In this document: one piece after another, positions 52,101 to 62,170 of the stretch
Position numbering within the stretch: position 1 is the first letter of the stretch
Layout of the letters: each line of letters starts with the position of its first letter
DNA from: Pseudoscleropodium purum
Taxonomy: Eukaryota > Streptophyta > Bryopsida > Hypnales > Brachytheciaceae
Direction of reading: 5' to 3'
Length of the DNA: 64,000 nt
Assembly (NCBI GenBank): GCA_963969395.1
Contig: OZ017797.1
Location: 10,106,001-10,170,000 of the forward strand
Notes under the pieces: model-generated
Database searches by the model: none
Told to the model about the DNA's origin: nothing
The model's input: the letters and a program-made list of their open reading frames with translations, nothing else
Position numbers and translations under genes: made by a program

Positions 52101-52529
52101 CGAGCTCCAGGAGGCGGGATCAGTCTCGACATCAACGCAACGCCAGATCCGTCCACTCCAGCCGAGAGCCTTTCCACCGGAAGCCGAGGCCAAGAGCTGG
52201 AAGTGGCGAGTCTTTGGCCAGCTCACATTCAACAGCGGCTGGATCCCCAGTCCCTTCTTCACGTGATCTTCATGTGCCTTGTGAAACATCTTGGGGATGA
52301 GAAACACCTTGTGTTGGATGAGAAACACGAGTGTATAGAAGGTAGGCAATTTAAGATCAGTGTGAACCCGGAGAGTGGGAGAGTGGGAGAGTGGACTGCA
52401 ATGGACTCGACACAATTAGTTGAGAACAGAAAACCTCTTGTGGTGCTGCTTTGTGAGTGGTCTGCTGAAGCCCAAGTTCTTGCGGATAGGAGCCTACATG
52501 TCTTGGCGAAACTGAGGCTGAAGTTGTGA
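46123..52529 (+). CDS. INTS11/CPSF73-II-type RNA endonuclease (metallo-beta-lactamase/beta-CASP)
   Basis: Fifteen coding exons: 46123-46147, 46301-46478, 47220-47292, 47443-47560, 47946-48019, 48129-48265, 48420-48483, 48616-48681, 48903-48972, 49089-49193, 49353-49494, 50004-50100, 50278-50422, 50993-51468, 51936-52529. All are GT-AG and in frame, giving 787 residues. The 25 nt first exon encodes MLIKCVPL and joins exactly to [10 protein letters not shown]; without it exon 2 has no ATG. The zinc-site motifs are complete: H67-F-H69-L-D71-H72, H156, D177, H392 (SFSAHTD) and H414 (LVHGE), with beta-CASP motif A in ITEST. INTS11 is the catalytic subunit of the Integrator complex, which cleaves nascent RNA in the nucleus; plant CPSF73-II belongs to this group, so activity is predicted. 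The protein exceeds the roughly 600 residues usual for the family, mainly through an acidic, Ser/Gln-rich region around 450-700. Its extreme C-terminus ends in a short Leu-rich block resembling the family tail. Confidence 0.93.
46221..46257 (+). repeat. Telomere-like repeat (TTTAGGG)n in intron 1 of the INTS11-type gene
   Basis: About five copies of TTTAGGG or TTTTAGGG run head to tail within intron 1 (46148-46300). This is the plant-type telomere unit. Short interstitial copies near plant gene starts are known as telo boxes and are common in genes for translation and growth; the position just after the first coding exon fits that. Confidence 0.85.
48817..48846. repeat. (TAAA)n microsatellite in an INTS11-type intron
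   Basis: About seven TAAA units in the intron between the exons ending at 48681 and starting at 48903. Confidence 0.85.
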
Positions 52530-52564
52530 CTGACATTGGCTCTTGTATGTCCACTGTTGTCATA

Positions 52565-53414
52565 AGGTGGGTACCCCCCAAACCGCCACTTTTTGCGACA
52601 TTTACTATTACTAGACTGCTCAAATTTTCATATTTTCTTGTTGGCAAGTGAAAGGAGGTTCCAAACACCAAAAATTACGACATTTGGATATTGTATGCAA
52701 AAGTTACGATGGGTCAGTTTTTTTTAGGTAGATGTCTTATAATCGATTCTTTAACATATGTGCACAATGATTTTGAAGTTGTGCCTACAATGACAGTGGT
52801 TTTAGGTAGGGTTTGAATTTAGGTGTATCCACTTTGGAGTGGAAGGGGCTCTTGGAGATGATTGTGAAAGTGATTTGAAGTCTGTTAATCTTCAATTTTT
52901 AAATTCTCAAAGTCTATTCCACAAATTTTTAAAGTAAATTTTTATTGTAATTTTTTTCGTAAAATCTAATATGTATGGTACACCATCCCATTACCATTAG
53001 TAATCCAATTCTATCAAATAGACAAGCCCAATTTTGTCACTTACTTTGGGCTCCAATTCTTCCTAATATTCTTCCTAATTTCCTTCATTTTTTTGATAAT
53101 ATTGAAGAATTTTGTGACAAAATTGAGGATTTTATGACAACAAAGGATAATGTATAACTTTGTTAATAGAGAATATTTAGTATTTGATTTGGTGGTAATG
53201 GATTGTTTATGATTTTAGTCTAGGGGTGGTATTGTAATTGCAAGGCTAGCTACTTCAAAAATTCACAAAATAATTATATTGATTAGAAAATTATAATTCC
53301 AATTGGGTTTGACTCATAAAAAAAGTGCATACCTCTGAAAAATATGTGCTCCTTTTAGAATTGACCCCAAAATAGTCAAATTGCAAATTAGGGTGGTACT
53401 AGATTGATATACCT
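52565..53414. mobile_element. Probable mariner-like MITE immediately after the INTS11-type stop codon
   Basis: The candidate element is TA-flanked (52563-52564 and 53415-53416) with aggt...acc ends. Its right 210 bp match the right half of the element at 45075-45480. The left end (aggtgggtacc) begins only 36 bases after the stop codon, so the gene's 3' UTR and possibly its polyadenylation signal lie in transposon DNA. The terminal match is short; the call rests mostly on the shared right half. Confidence 0.5.
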
Positions 53415-53559
53415 TATATGTGAAGTTTGCCATGTAAAACATAGATAATGCAACAACTAGCTATATTATTGGCATGTAGAAAACAATTTGATAAGGATTC
53501 TTTGACAAAGGGCCTAGAATTGAGTTGATAACTTGAGCAACCTAGTCAAAGTAAATTAG

Positions 53560-53812
53560 AAACAATTCCAAGAAGCCCCTTACTCAAAAAAATTCAAGAT
53601 TTGCAATGGACAACTTTGAACAAAATCTTCAATAAAAAATCAATTTTTTTTTTCGAAATTGAATTTTTGATGCTAAAAATAGATTATCAATATAGAGGGT
53701 ATTCAACTAAAAAGAAAAATACTAAAAATTGTGATTTGATAAGAGTTTATTTAACTTCAAAGATTAGTTGACTACAAAATATGGTGCTTTGGACATTTTA
53801 GGAGATTAAGGT
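53560..53812 (+). repeat. Partial copy of the 40.4-41.1 kb TTAA element
   Basis: It shares caagatt.gcaatgg, gaatttttgatgctaaaa and tttaacttcaaag with 40850-41100, and ends in ggtgctttggacatttta..gattaag, a degenerate form of that element's right end. The left end is missing. Confidence 0.65.
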
Positions 53813-54285
53813 AACTACAACTACTTCTAGCCCCTTTATAGAATTGATTGACTTATTCATTCTTGCTTTAAATGTATTGTCTTTATTTGTGAGAGTTTAA
53901 AATTGCTAATAAAAAATACACCTATTTTTTGCACTTTGAAAATTCATAATAAATTCATATAGTGTCCAAAAAATGCATAAAAAGGGATTCTTAAATACTG
54001 TTTTAACTTGTAGTATTAATATTTAACAAAAATTTAATAAGAAGAACGATGCTCAATTGATTATTTGAACACATTTAGGTGTAATTAGCTTATATGTATA
54101 TGGCCATTGATCTTTGAATCAAAATGGTTTTATCACTTGAAAAGTAGTGGTATCCGCCAAACTCCCTCTTTGAAATTGCATAAAAATTTCATTGGAAGTG
54201 GTGAAAACTTGACCTCAATAATTCAATTCTATTGATAAATGTTGTGAGTCATACACATGCATGGATTGATAGTATAATCAGATGA

Positions 54286-54504
54286 TTAACCCCTTAAACA
54301 TTGAAAGGGTGACCCTAAAAATCATCCTTTTCTATTACTATGTGAATTACTAGCGTCCAAAATTGCAAAAGTAGTCATTGCAATTCAAACTACTGTAGGA
54401 GATCTTCCCTTTCCAAAACAAATTTTGAAAATGAATAGTTGCACTTCTATCCTATACAACTTGATTCCCTGTCATCCATCAAACACAAAACGTTCAAGGG
54501 TTAA
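54286..54504 (-). mobile_element. TTAA-flanked MITE, 219 bp
   Basis: It begins TTAACCCCTTAAACATT and ends with the inverse of TTAACCCTTGAACGTT, so both ends carry TTAA and similar inverted termini. The interior is an inverted copy of the unit seen at 43843-44236 (aatcatcctttt, tagttgcactt). This pattern suggests a piggyBac-type non-autonomous element. Confidence 0.6.
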
Positions 54505-54563
54505 ACAAGGCTGGAGGCCAGGTATTTGTACAGGAGGAGTAACCCTAATGGATGAGATTCATC

Positions 54564-54848
54564 CTAGAACCCTAATCTAACGAGTGTGTCAATAGACTCT
54601 TGTTTACAATGTGATCTCCTTGTCTGACAGGGTGTCTTCTTCAGAATATTAAATATTTCACCAACTTTAGAATGCCATTCGCTCAATACAGACGTAGCTC
54701 CACCCTTTCGCGGTCCATAAATGACCTTCTTTTGGAGTATGCTGTTGTTTTTTAGTGCTTCCCGGAACTTGTCCAATTTTGCATTTATTCTAGCCTGTGG
54801 GTGACTGGCAAATCTCGCGATTCCTTCACCAACTTTGGGGAAATGCAT
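54564..54848 (-). CDS. Possible orphan exon or small gene, unknown
   Basis: A 94-residue frame on the minus strand has balanced composition unlike its AT-rich flanks. It reads as a basic, partly helical protein (MHFPKVGEGIARF, LDKFREALKNN, VLSEWHSKVGEIFNILKK). A splice-acceptor-like gaattatag sits directly before the ATG, so this may be an internal exon whose upstream partners were not found. I do not recognise it. It could be a gene fragment; a TTAA-flanked MITE lies about 60 bp beyond its stop. Confidence 0.35.
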   Translation of the reverse strand: MHFPKVGEGIARFASHPQARINAKLDKFREALKNNSILQKKVIYGPRKGGATSVLSEWHSKVGEIFNILKKTPCQTRRSHCKQESIDTLVRLGF

Positions 54849-56597
54849 TTCTATAATTCACAGTTAATGTCAAAACAAAAATAGAGTGACAAATATAAAA
54901 TCTGAGAACACAGTATGAGACTCTCAACTGAATGGAATCTATCTTCAATCGAACCTAACTATGATCAGACTGAACTCAGAACGACTGACTGTCGTTCAAA
55001 CAGTAGTTGCATCCATTCTTTTGTAATCTGTGAATTCATTCTAAATATTCCAAAAGAATCGATTCTCCGTACACTCAGGCTCGTTGGTTCCACACCCTGA
55101 ACAGAGTCCCCTTTTGGACTCAAAAAAATGAAAAATAAAAAACAACTGTAAGAATAATCGGAGTCAACTCCAACTGGGCGTACTTATGCAACAACGTGCA
55201 GCATCAAATACACATCTCACGATCTCCGGGAGCCCACTAGCTAGTCCAGAATGATTCTCTCCGAGAACCAGCGTGCAATCCCGGTGAACAATTGCTTGTC
55301 CATCTAGATTATGATAATGTCAGATCAGCGACACTGGTACGTTCTTACCCTTCGATGGATATCAGGGGTTTTGTCGATTCCGGCACAGAGAAAACATGGC
55401 TTTATATTCGCAATTCCGTGTGAGGTTCACACTGGCTGCACCCCGTCATCGCCATGATGTTCGATAAATTGGATCGTTTCAACTTTTAAAGCACCAAATT
55501 ATCACACTCACTTCAAGTCCATAGAACTCTGAAAACTAGGATGGGTATGGATCTGACGTTTCTGGAAAATGGCCAATTAACTCACGGATGCGTAGGTGTA
55601 GTTTAATTATCCCACAAGTCTTGTAAGAAGTGCGGTGGTATTAAGAGGGAGCCACGAGTTCAGGCGATATCAGCGACTGAGTTCATCGTCAATTTCTTTT
55701 TAAATTATTGGCGCTATTCTGGGATTTTTGGGCGATAAATTTAATTGTAACCTTCAACAGCACAGGGCTCTAAAAACTACGACGGGTATAGATTTCCATT
55801 TGACGGGACGAAGTCGTGAAATTCAGCCAATTTAAAGAAATCGAAGTTGTTTGGTTTCAATGATTTCGAGTCGGAGTGAGCTGTTACCTTCTCCTCTGGA
55901 AATTAGCTTCTACTTGCTCTCACAGTTTAATTTTAACCTGGCCCGACTTCTCTGAACCCGGATTGGCCGGGCTTTTTTCCCCTATATATCCTGGTGTGGA
56001 TTTTATTTTTTTGCACTTTATAATCGAAGGTTAATTCCTTACTCCGACCCTCTATCACAAGAATAAAACAAAAGTGTATTAATTAAACTCCACTATCCAG
56101 ACGGCTCCTGTTGCGGCGGCTCAGCCAGCGGAATGTCGATCAGCGCTCCGACCGATCAGCTCATCAGGGTCACAAGATTCCAAAACTGAAGAACGTGCCT
56201 GCATATGTGACCGACCACAGTCTGGCTCCTGTCCAAGTCAGATATACGAATCCCTGGCCGAATCAATAAAGGTCAGCTGCTTCGTGATTGATCATTCACT
56301 CCATCTAGATAACTCTATAATTCCGAATATGTAGAAGATCGTCCAATCCCTATTGAAGTATGAACCTTGCATGTTTCAGGTTCCGCTTGAATTGAACAGT
56401 AGATGGGATCGATCGCAGTCGTAGTCGATCTTGTGGCTTGTGAAGACAACCTTGCTATGAATCGGCATTGACAGAGCTTGTGGAGAGTCGGGGTAGTTTT
56501 ATTGAGTTGTGACGATTCAGTGAAGTTTTGTCGAGTGATCTGGGAATCGGAGGTGAAGTTTTAAATTGTTGCAATTGATTATTTGCTACATCGATCA
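54849..56597. other. Upstream region of the haloperoxidase-like gene
   Basis: Balanced composition and no supported gene. Possible TATA elements include cctatatatcc at about 55980, with several exon-like GC-richer stretches before the ATG at 56598. The 5' UTR extent cannot be set from sequence alone. Confidence 0.5.
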
Positions 56598-59277
56598 ATG
56601 GCTAAGGGGAAAGCATACAAGACGATGGCGGTGCTGGTGCTGGTGTTGCTGCTAATGCAAGTCCCGACTCCCGTGACAGCCGAGGTGGACAATGTGGCAT
56701 TCCAGTGGACGGACCTGCTCAACACGCTCATGTGCGGCCAATTGGCAGCGCCCTTGACCGCCGGCATCCAGCAGCAGCTCCACCTCTCCCAATGGCACGC
56801 ACTGCTGGCGCTTCGCGGCCTCGGAGGCGGCACCAAGGAAGAGGCCGTGGTGGCGTACGCCAGTTGGAAAATCCTCGGGCACTACTTCTCATTCTCACAG
56901 GTACATACAGCTAGTACTCTGGTCTTTACAGTGCCATATCTATCTAAAGATAAATCCAAATTGTCTATCTCTGCTATACATTATTGCAAAATTCATTCCA
57001 TTGTCAATGTCCAGTGATGACAGAGTAGGATACACTGGCATACACTAGGAATGGAATTTATATCGTCATTTCAATCATGCCTTCTAAATTTTGACTTCGG
57101 AGAGATCCAAGTCGTTTGTTTTCGGATTTTCTGAAGGACTCTTGAAGTCAACGTCCAGTGATGATACGACAGGATAAGTACAATAGGATACGCTACAAAT
57201 GAAATTTAGACGTTTACAAAAGGAGGTTTATCCAGTTTCCATATTAGATTTCTCCTGTGTGACGTTCACGTGCTCGACACAAGGATTGCTACTACAATTT
57301 CGCATGCACTTACGAATTGAATTTCACTGGAATTTGGGTTATGTGAAAATTACTTGTGCAGGTGCTCGACCTTCAGATCGGTCCCCTGTTAGACACCCAG
57401 CTTCGCCTATCCAAAGTCACCCTCCCCGAGCAAATCCTTGCCCAACGCATCGGCGAAACCGTCGCCTACAGCATGATCCAAAAGCGCGGCACTACTTCCT
57501 CCGAATTCACTCTGGGCGCCGTCAAGCGCGCGCTCAAAGCCGCTGATCGCCCCGTCCCCACCGGCGTCTTCCGTTTCTTCGACGACTCCCCCTCCGGCCA
57601 AGACGCCGCCATTTTCTTCTTCCACGTCATGACTCTCTGGAAGCCCTTCGTCATCCCCCACCCCATCGCCTTTGTCAAAACCCACTTCCCGAACTTGAAA
57701 CCCCCAGTGATCCCTTCCAAGGAATGGGACGAGAATTGGACGGGGTTGAAGGACATCGGGCGAATTGACTGGCCAGGACGCACAGCCGAGATGAACCTGA
57801 CGGCGAATCTGATCGGGTGTTCGAGACTGAACAACAATAAGTGCCACTTCGAGCAGCAAGCGAACGCCGCGGTGCAGAGTGCATTACCGAAGGGGACCAG
57901 CTTGTATGACAGTGTGGAGCTGTTAGCGAAGATTAGCGTGGCGCAGTATGATGCGGGGATTGCTCAGGCGACGCTGAAGTACGGGTATTGGTTTTGGAGG
58001 CCGTCGCAGGCTTATCAGGAAGGGGATTCAAGGCATCAGCCTATTCCGAATTGGACGCCGTTTCTGCCGACGCCGTTGGAGCCCGAGTGGCCGTCGGGGA
58101 CGGTCACGTTTGTGTCCGCGGGGGCGAGGCCGTTGCAGACGTTCTTCGGGAAGGGGAAGAAGGTAAGTGACACACTCTTCTAATAAAATTGCCAAAAACA
58201 GTGATAAACGCACAAGTGGGTTAGTCTTCGGTTAACACTTACCCTCAATTAACTATTGAAAATCAACAATTATAATAATAACATTAATTGGGATGCTGCT
58301 GAATCAACCTTCTCGTTGGTTGGCCAGACAACACATATGATCGCAGGATGTCAATATGCAATTGATGTTGTTTTAACAAGGGTTTGCAACTTTGCATCCA
58401 TGCATCATTGTTAAGTATGCTTTACCGTCGAGTCTGTAAGATTCAAGCTTTCTGGACTTGGGGTTCTTCTCTCTTCTCTTTCAACGTCCTCTGATCTTGA
58501 GCTTGAGCCACAATCTCTCGATCAGATGTAATTGCAAAACGCTGGAAAAAACTTCTAAGTGACGTTGAGCGACTTACAGTGAGTGAAAACGTTCTCTGGA
58601 AGCCCTTCTTCGTTACTAAATATGGTGCCAACCCACTGCTGAAACATGTTGAATCTTCATTAATATAAGAACTAGGATTGATCTAGCTAGATTCAAGTTA
58701 AGCCTTGAAGGACGCTGAGGAAAAAAAGTGTCCGATGGATGGCTCCATTAATTGTTCAGTATAGGAACAAAGAATATATGCACCTATTGCCAGTCCAATA
58801 ATCGGAGCATTTTGGTGACTACCTTGGTCATGGGGTCACGTCCTTCACGGGTTACGTTTCAACAGGGGTTTACATGCACTGATGAACATTCAAAGCTTAG
58901 AATAACTAGCGTGTACAGCCTGATTCAAGTTCGTCTTGATGCCAATTCCTTCCGGCGTGCAGGTATCGTTCACGATAGCGGGCGGCGGGACGTTCGACTG
59001 CGCGGGTTTCGAGGGCGACCCCATTCCGACACGGCACTATTCTTCCCTGGAGGCCTTCATCAAAGAGTCGCAGTTGTCGAGGTTATACGCTGGAGCGCAC
59101 TTCCAGGACGCCGTGGACGACGGCTACGTGGTGGGCACCACTGTGGCGGAGTACGTGGAGAAGCACTGGGGGGAAGTCACGCCGTCGGGCACCTTGCCAG
59201 ACCTGGCGTTCCTGAACATCCTGGCCAAGGTGCCGAAGAAATCCGGGGAATTCAGTCCCATCACAACTGATGTTTGA
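56598..59277 (+). CDS. Secreted vanadium-haloperoxidase/PAP2-like protein with Thr in the PSGH motif
   Basis: Three exons (56598-56900, 57362-58162, 58963-59277), both introns in phase 0, giving 472 residues. Residues about 8-28 (MAVLVLVLLLM...TA|EVDN) form a signal peptide, so the protein should be secreted or vacuolar. The family has three active-site blocks. Here KxxxxxxRP is K307...R314-P, and SRxxxxxHxxxD is R408...H414, both intact with the spacing known from fungal chloroperoxidase. The middle block reads P-S346-G347-T348, where active haloperoxidases have PSGH with the histidine as acid-base residue. Exons are GC-rich with strong G/C third-position bias, unlike the ABC1K and INTS11 genes. 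Function could be a phosphatase or a changed oxidase; halide oxidation is doubtful without the histidine. The family is best known in bacteria, fungi and algae, so ancient transfer is possible but unproven. Confidence 0.88.
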
Positions 59278-59347
59278 TTAGGACTGATCAATTTGAGACC
59301 AATGAAATATACTAGCATTGCAGATTGCATGAAGTATGATTGTGCGT

Positions 59348-59690
59348 GTTTGAATGGGTGGTTTTCGGATCTGTAGTGCTGTAATTTGTTGTCAAAGGGG
59401 TCGCTGTTGCGTTTGAGCTTGAAATTAAAGCTCCATAGTATGGAATGGAATGGATGCGCTTAATTGTTTGTACCGACACGGTGTCAAAAACTCAATGGAC
59501 GTCATTTAATTCTGTACATGACTGCTGAATGGGTACTTACATGAGTACGTGACTGTTTGAATGGGTTGACGGAATGATGATTAATTTTTCCCGGGGTATT
59601 TTCGATCAGTAGTGATTTGTTTCCGAAAAATTTGCTGTTAAAGCTTGAATTGAAAGCTTCAAGGAATGGAATGCATGTGCTTGCTTGTGC
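59348..59690 (+). repeat. Diverged direct duplication in the 3' flank of the haloperoxidase-like gene
   Basis: Two copies lie about 200-220 bp apart (about 59348-59475 and 59549-59690). They share, in order: tttgaatgggt, a tagtg.tgtaatttgtt-type block, gctgtt, agcttga.attgaaagct and ggaatggaatg.atg.gctt. Both lie 70-410 bp after the stop codon, probably in or just beyond the 3' UTR. Confidence 0.6.
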
Positions 59691-61489
59691 CCTCACCTTT
59701 TGTGTATTTTCTGAAATTATATTTAATGCGCAGCCTGTATGGCTCCCAGATGTAATTAAGTACGAGTGTTGGTTTGGTTGTTTCAGCGGTTCGTTATCAT
59801 CACTTCCGATGAATTTGGGTGCCAGAAAATTGGGGCATTCATCTAGTACACGAAGCTCCTCAACCAGTACTGGTATGCATAAGCATCAGAAATTAGGAAT
59901 GGTATGAACAGAGCACCAAAAATGAGAATCAGTAAACATTTGTGTTTCAGGCCCTGTGCCCTGGAAAGTTCCTAAGTTGTGGAATTTCTCCAATTTGAGG
60001 AAACTGACATTTGCTGTGATTTAAGACCAATTTCTTTACATGTATTAGGCTGTTAGCGGAGATTAATGACTTGGGAACTCTTAAAGGCTAGCAACCCGAA
60101 ACGAATTCTCTTTGGTTTATGGATTGCCACTCTCGGCTTATAGTTTGCCAACAGTGAAAAGTTGGGCCAATGGTTTGAGTGTTTCACCTGATCGATGGCC
60201 AATTATCCCTGATTCCCCCACTTTCTAGTGCAAAATTATCTGAGAAACTTCTGATATTCCTGCAAGGGAAACAAGGATGATCTCCCTGTGAGAAATACCA
60301 ATGAGCCCTGAGTTTTAGAAATTTGCAAAGTTGCATGCCACAATTTGGCGCTCTGAATTGCTCCATTCTAATGAAAAAATTTACAATGTTGAACTAAATC
60401 TAATGCAATAATATAGTAGAGGGTTTCTGACTTTGCTGAATGCGATTAAGTTCAAGACGAGTGATTAATGAGCATGCGCAAATGGCATTTCATTTGGAGT
60501 GGACACTCAAGGTTTTTAACCCTACTAGGAACGTTGAAATAGTGCTCTCTTGACGCATGAAAAGCGCTCTACGAGATGAGAGAAAGCTGTAATTCATGCA
60601 CTGTTTTCGCTTCAGAAACGTGAAGGTTGGCTGCCCACATTGCTGTGACACAAAGCACGAGGAGCACCTCTTTGCAAGGTCAAAAATCTCAGAATTGACG
60701 CTTAATCGCATGCTAAACCGGCAACAACGGTAGTTGAAAGACGGATAATGGCGGCTTCCAATAGTGGCTTCGCCTTTGGCTTTGCCCTCCACTTCGGCTT
60801 GAGAATTTTAGGGCGAGGCTGCCCATGTCAGAGAAATCAAGCATTCAATTTCAAGGCAATCAATCAGTTTCTTTGTTTTCTCCGCGGAGTCCTTGCCCTT
60901 AATCCAGCCAGGGCGTGCAATGCTTTCACTTCCACAGTGATTGTCTCATTCAACCTCTCACATTTATTCTCAATTCCTTGTCATGAATTTCCACCTTTTT
61001 TATGATGAATGTATTGTTATGAATTGCCGCAATTGATTTGATTTCTCATGGGAGCTTCCCAATTGAAGAATCTCTGAAACCAGACGAAGAACGCGGCCAC
61101 TGATTCCTTATTTCCATTCACAGAATGAAGGCACCGCACTCATGAATCACCAGAATCAAACAACACTGCTTTTGGAACTTGGACTTCCTCACATTATGAT
61201 CTTCGACCTTCTGATTTCAAGACCCACGGGAAAGGATTTCCGCCATGGCCAAAAATTCGTGGAATCCTTCTATGTTAGAGGTGAGTTCACGAAAAAAAAT
61301 TCATGGTAAACAAACAATTTTTCAACCTTGGGACAATGTTAAGTTGGCAACAATGAAATTTTTTCTCCTAGGATTGCCAATTTCACATGTATCCTGTAGT
61401 CAAGCACGAAAGATACAAGAAAAAAAAATAGGAAGATATTGACTATACAAAAGTCAACATGTAGCGCATTGCCACATCAGTAGTAGCCA

Positions 61490-61690
61490 TACCAAAATGG
61501 ACCTATAGTATGCCACCACAACACCCCCACCACACAGGCTTATATAGAAAGATGGTCTACCAAACAAAGGTACCACCATGGCACCCCTACTAGGCAGATC
61601 TCTCTTCATATAAGCCCAATTATGGGGATTTGAACCCCGGGAATTATGCTTGTGTGCAAGGAGCCTTGACCATTGCACCATGCATGAATT
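61490..61690 (-). mobile_element. tRNA-derived SINE on the minus strand
   Basis: On the minus strand, TGGTGCAATGG (61670-61680) fits the A box exactly and GGTTCAAATCC (61626-61636) fits the B box GGTTCRANTCC exactly. The spacing is tRNA-like, but the region lacks a tRNA acceptor stem pairing. The body runs towards lower coordinates and includes ccaccacaacacccccacc- and tataagcc-type blocks. Its end is not resolved. Confidence 0.65.
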
Positions 61691-62048
61691 TATAGTACAA
61701 AAGGTGTAATAATTGAATTTATTGGCTCTATCCTTTGGACAAAGATTGTGGCAGCGACTCCACCTCAACTTTGGTTTTTCAATTTGAGTTCCAAATCTTA
61801 TCTATGACCGTATTTGTACTTCACATTTATAGTTTAGAAAATAGTTTGGTTGAATTGTTGAAATGGTGGGGGGGCCTAACTAGGTAATCCCCTCATGCAT
61901 ATTTGATATAATCGATTACTACAAAGCAAAGTTTATACATCTAACATAGTAAACTAAGATCTCTATTAGATTTTGTTAAAAAAGATCTTTTTTGGATTTA
62001 CTGTAAAAAATCTCATCTAATTCAAACAATGTAAGATATCTCAACTAC

Positions 62049-62170
62049 ATAAGTCTAACCTATGTTAATCTAACCTAAGTAAGTCCAACCCATGTAAGTC
62101 TAATCTATATAAATCTAACCTATTACAAGTCTAACCTATATAAATCTAACTTATAAAAACCTAATCTATT
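62049..62170. repeat. Minisatellite, about eight units of 15-16 bp (aagtctaacctatat)
   Basis: Head-to-tail units of the form (a/t)a(a/g)tctaacctatat repeat with single-base variation, seen directly. Confidence 0.85.

Noticed and set aside
57407..57859. 150- and 123-residue minus-strand frames
   Set aside because: They are antisense shadows of the GC-biased second exon of the haloperoxidase-like gene.
58752..59270. 172-residue plus-strand frame
   Set aside because: Out-of-frame shadow covering intron 2 and exon 3 of the haloperoxidase-like gene; Arg-rich and without family features.
60490..61005. Open frames on both strands in a GC-richer patch
   Set aside because: No splice-consistent partners, no recognisable domain, and opposite-strand frames compete; possibly an old gene fragment but unsupported.
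61245..61280. Possible first exon MAKNSWNPSMLE with good start context and donor
   Set aside because: No following exon with matching phase or any coding signal was found in the next 2.7 kb.
61620..61690. Possible tRNA gene (GGTTCAAATCC box)
   Set aside because: The A and B boxes are present but the sequence does not give acceptor and anticodon stems; a SINE explains it better.
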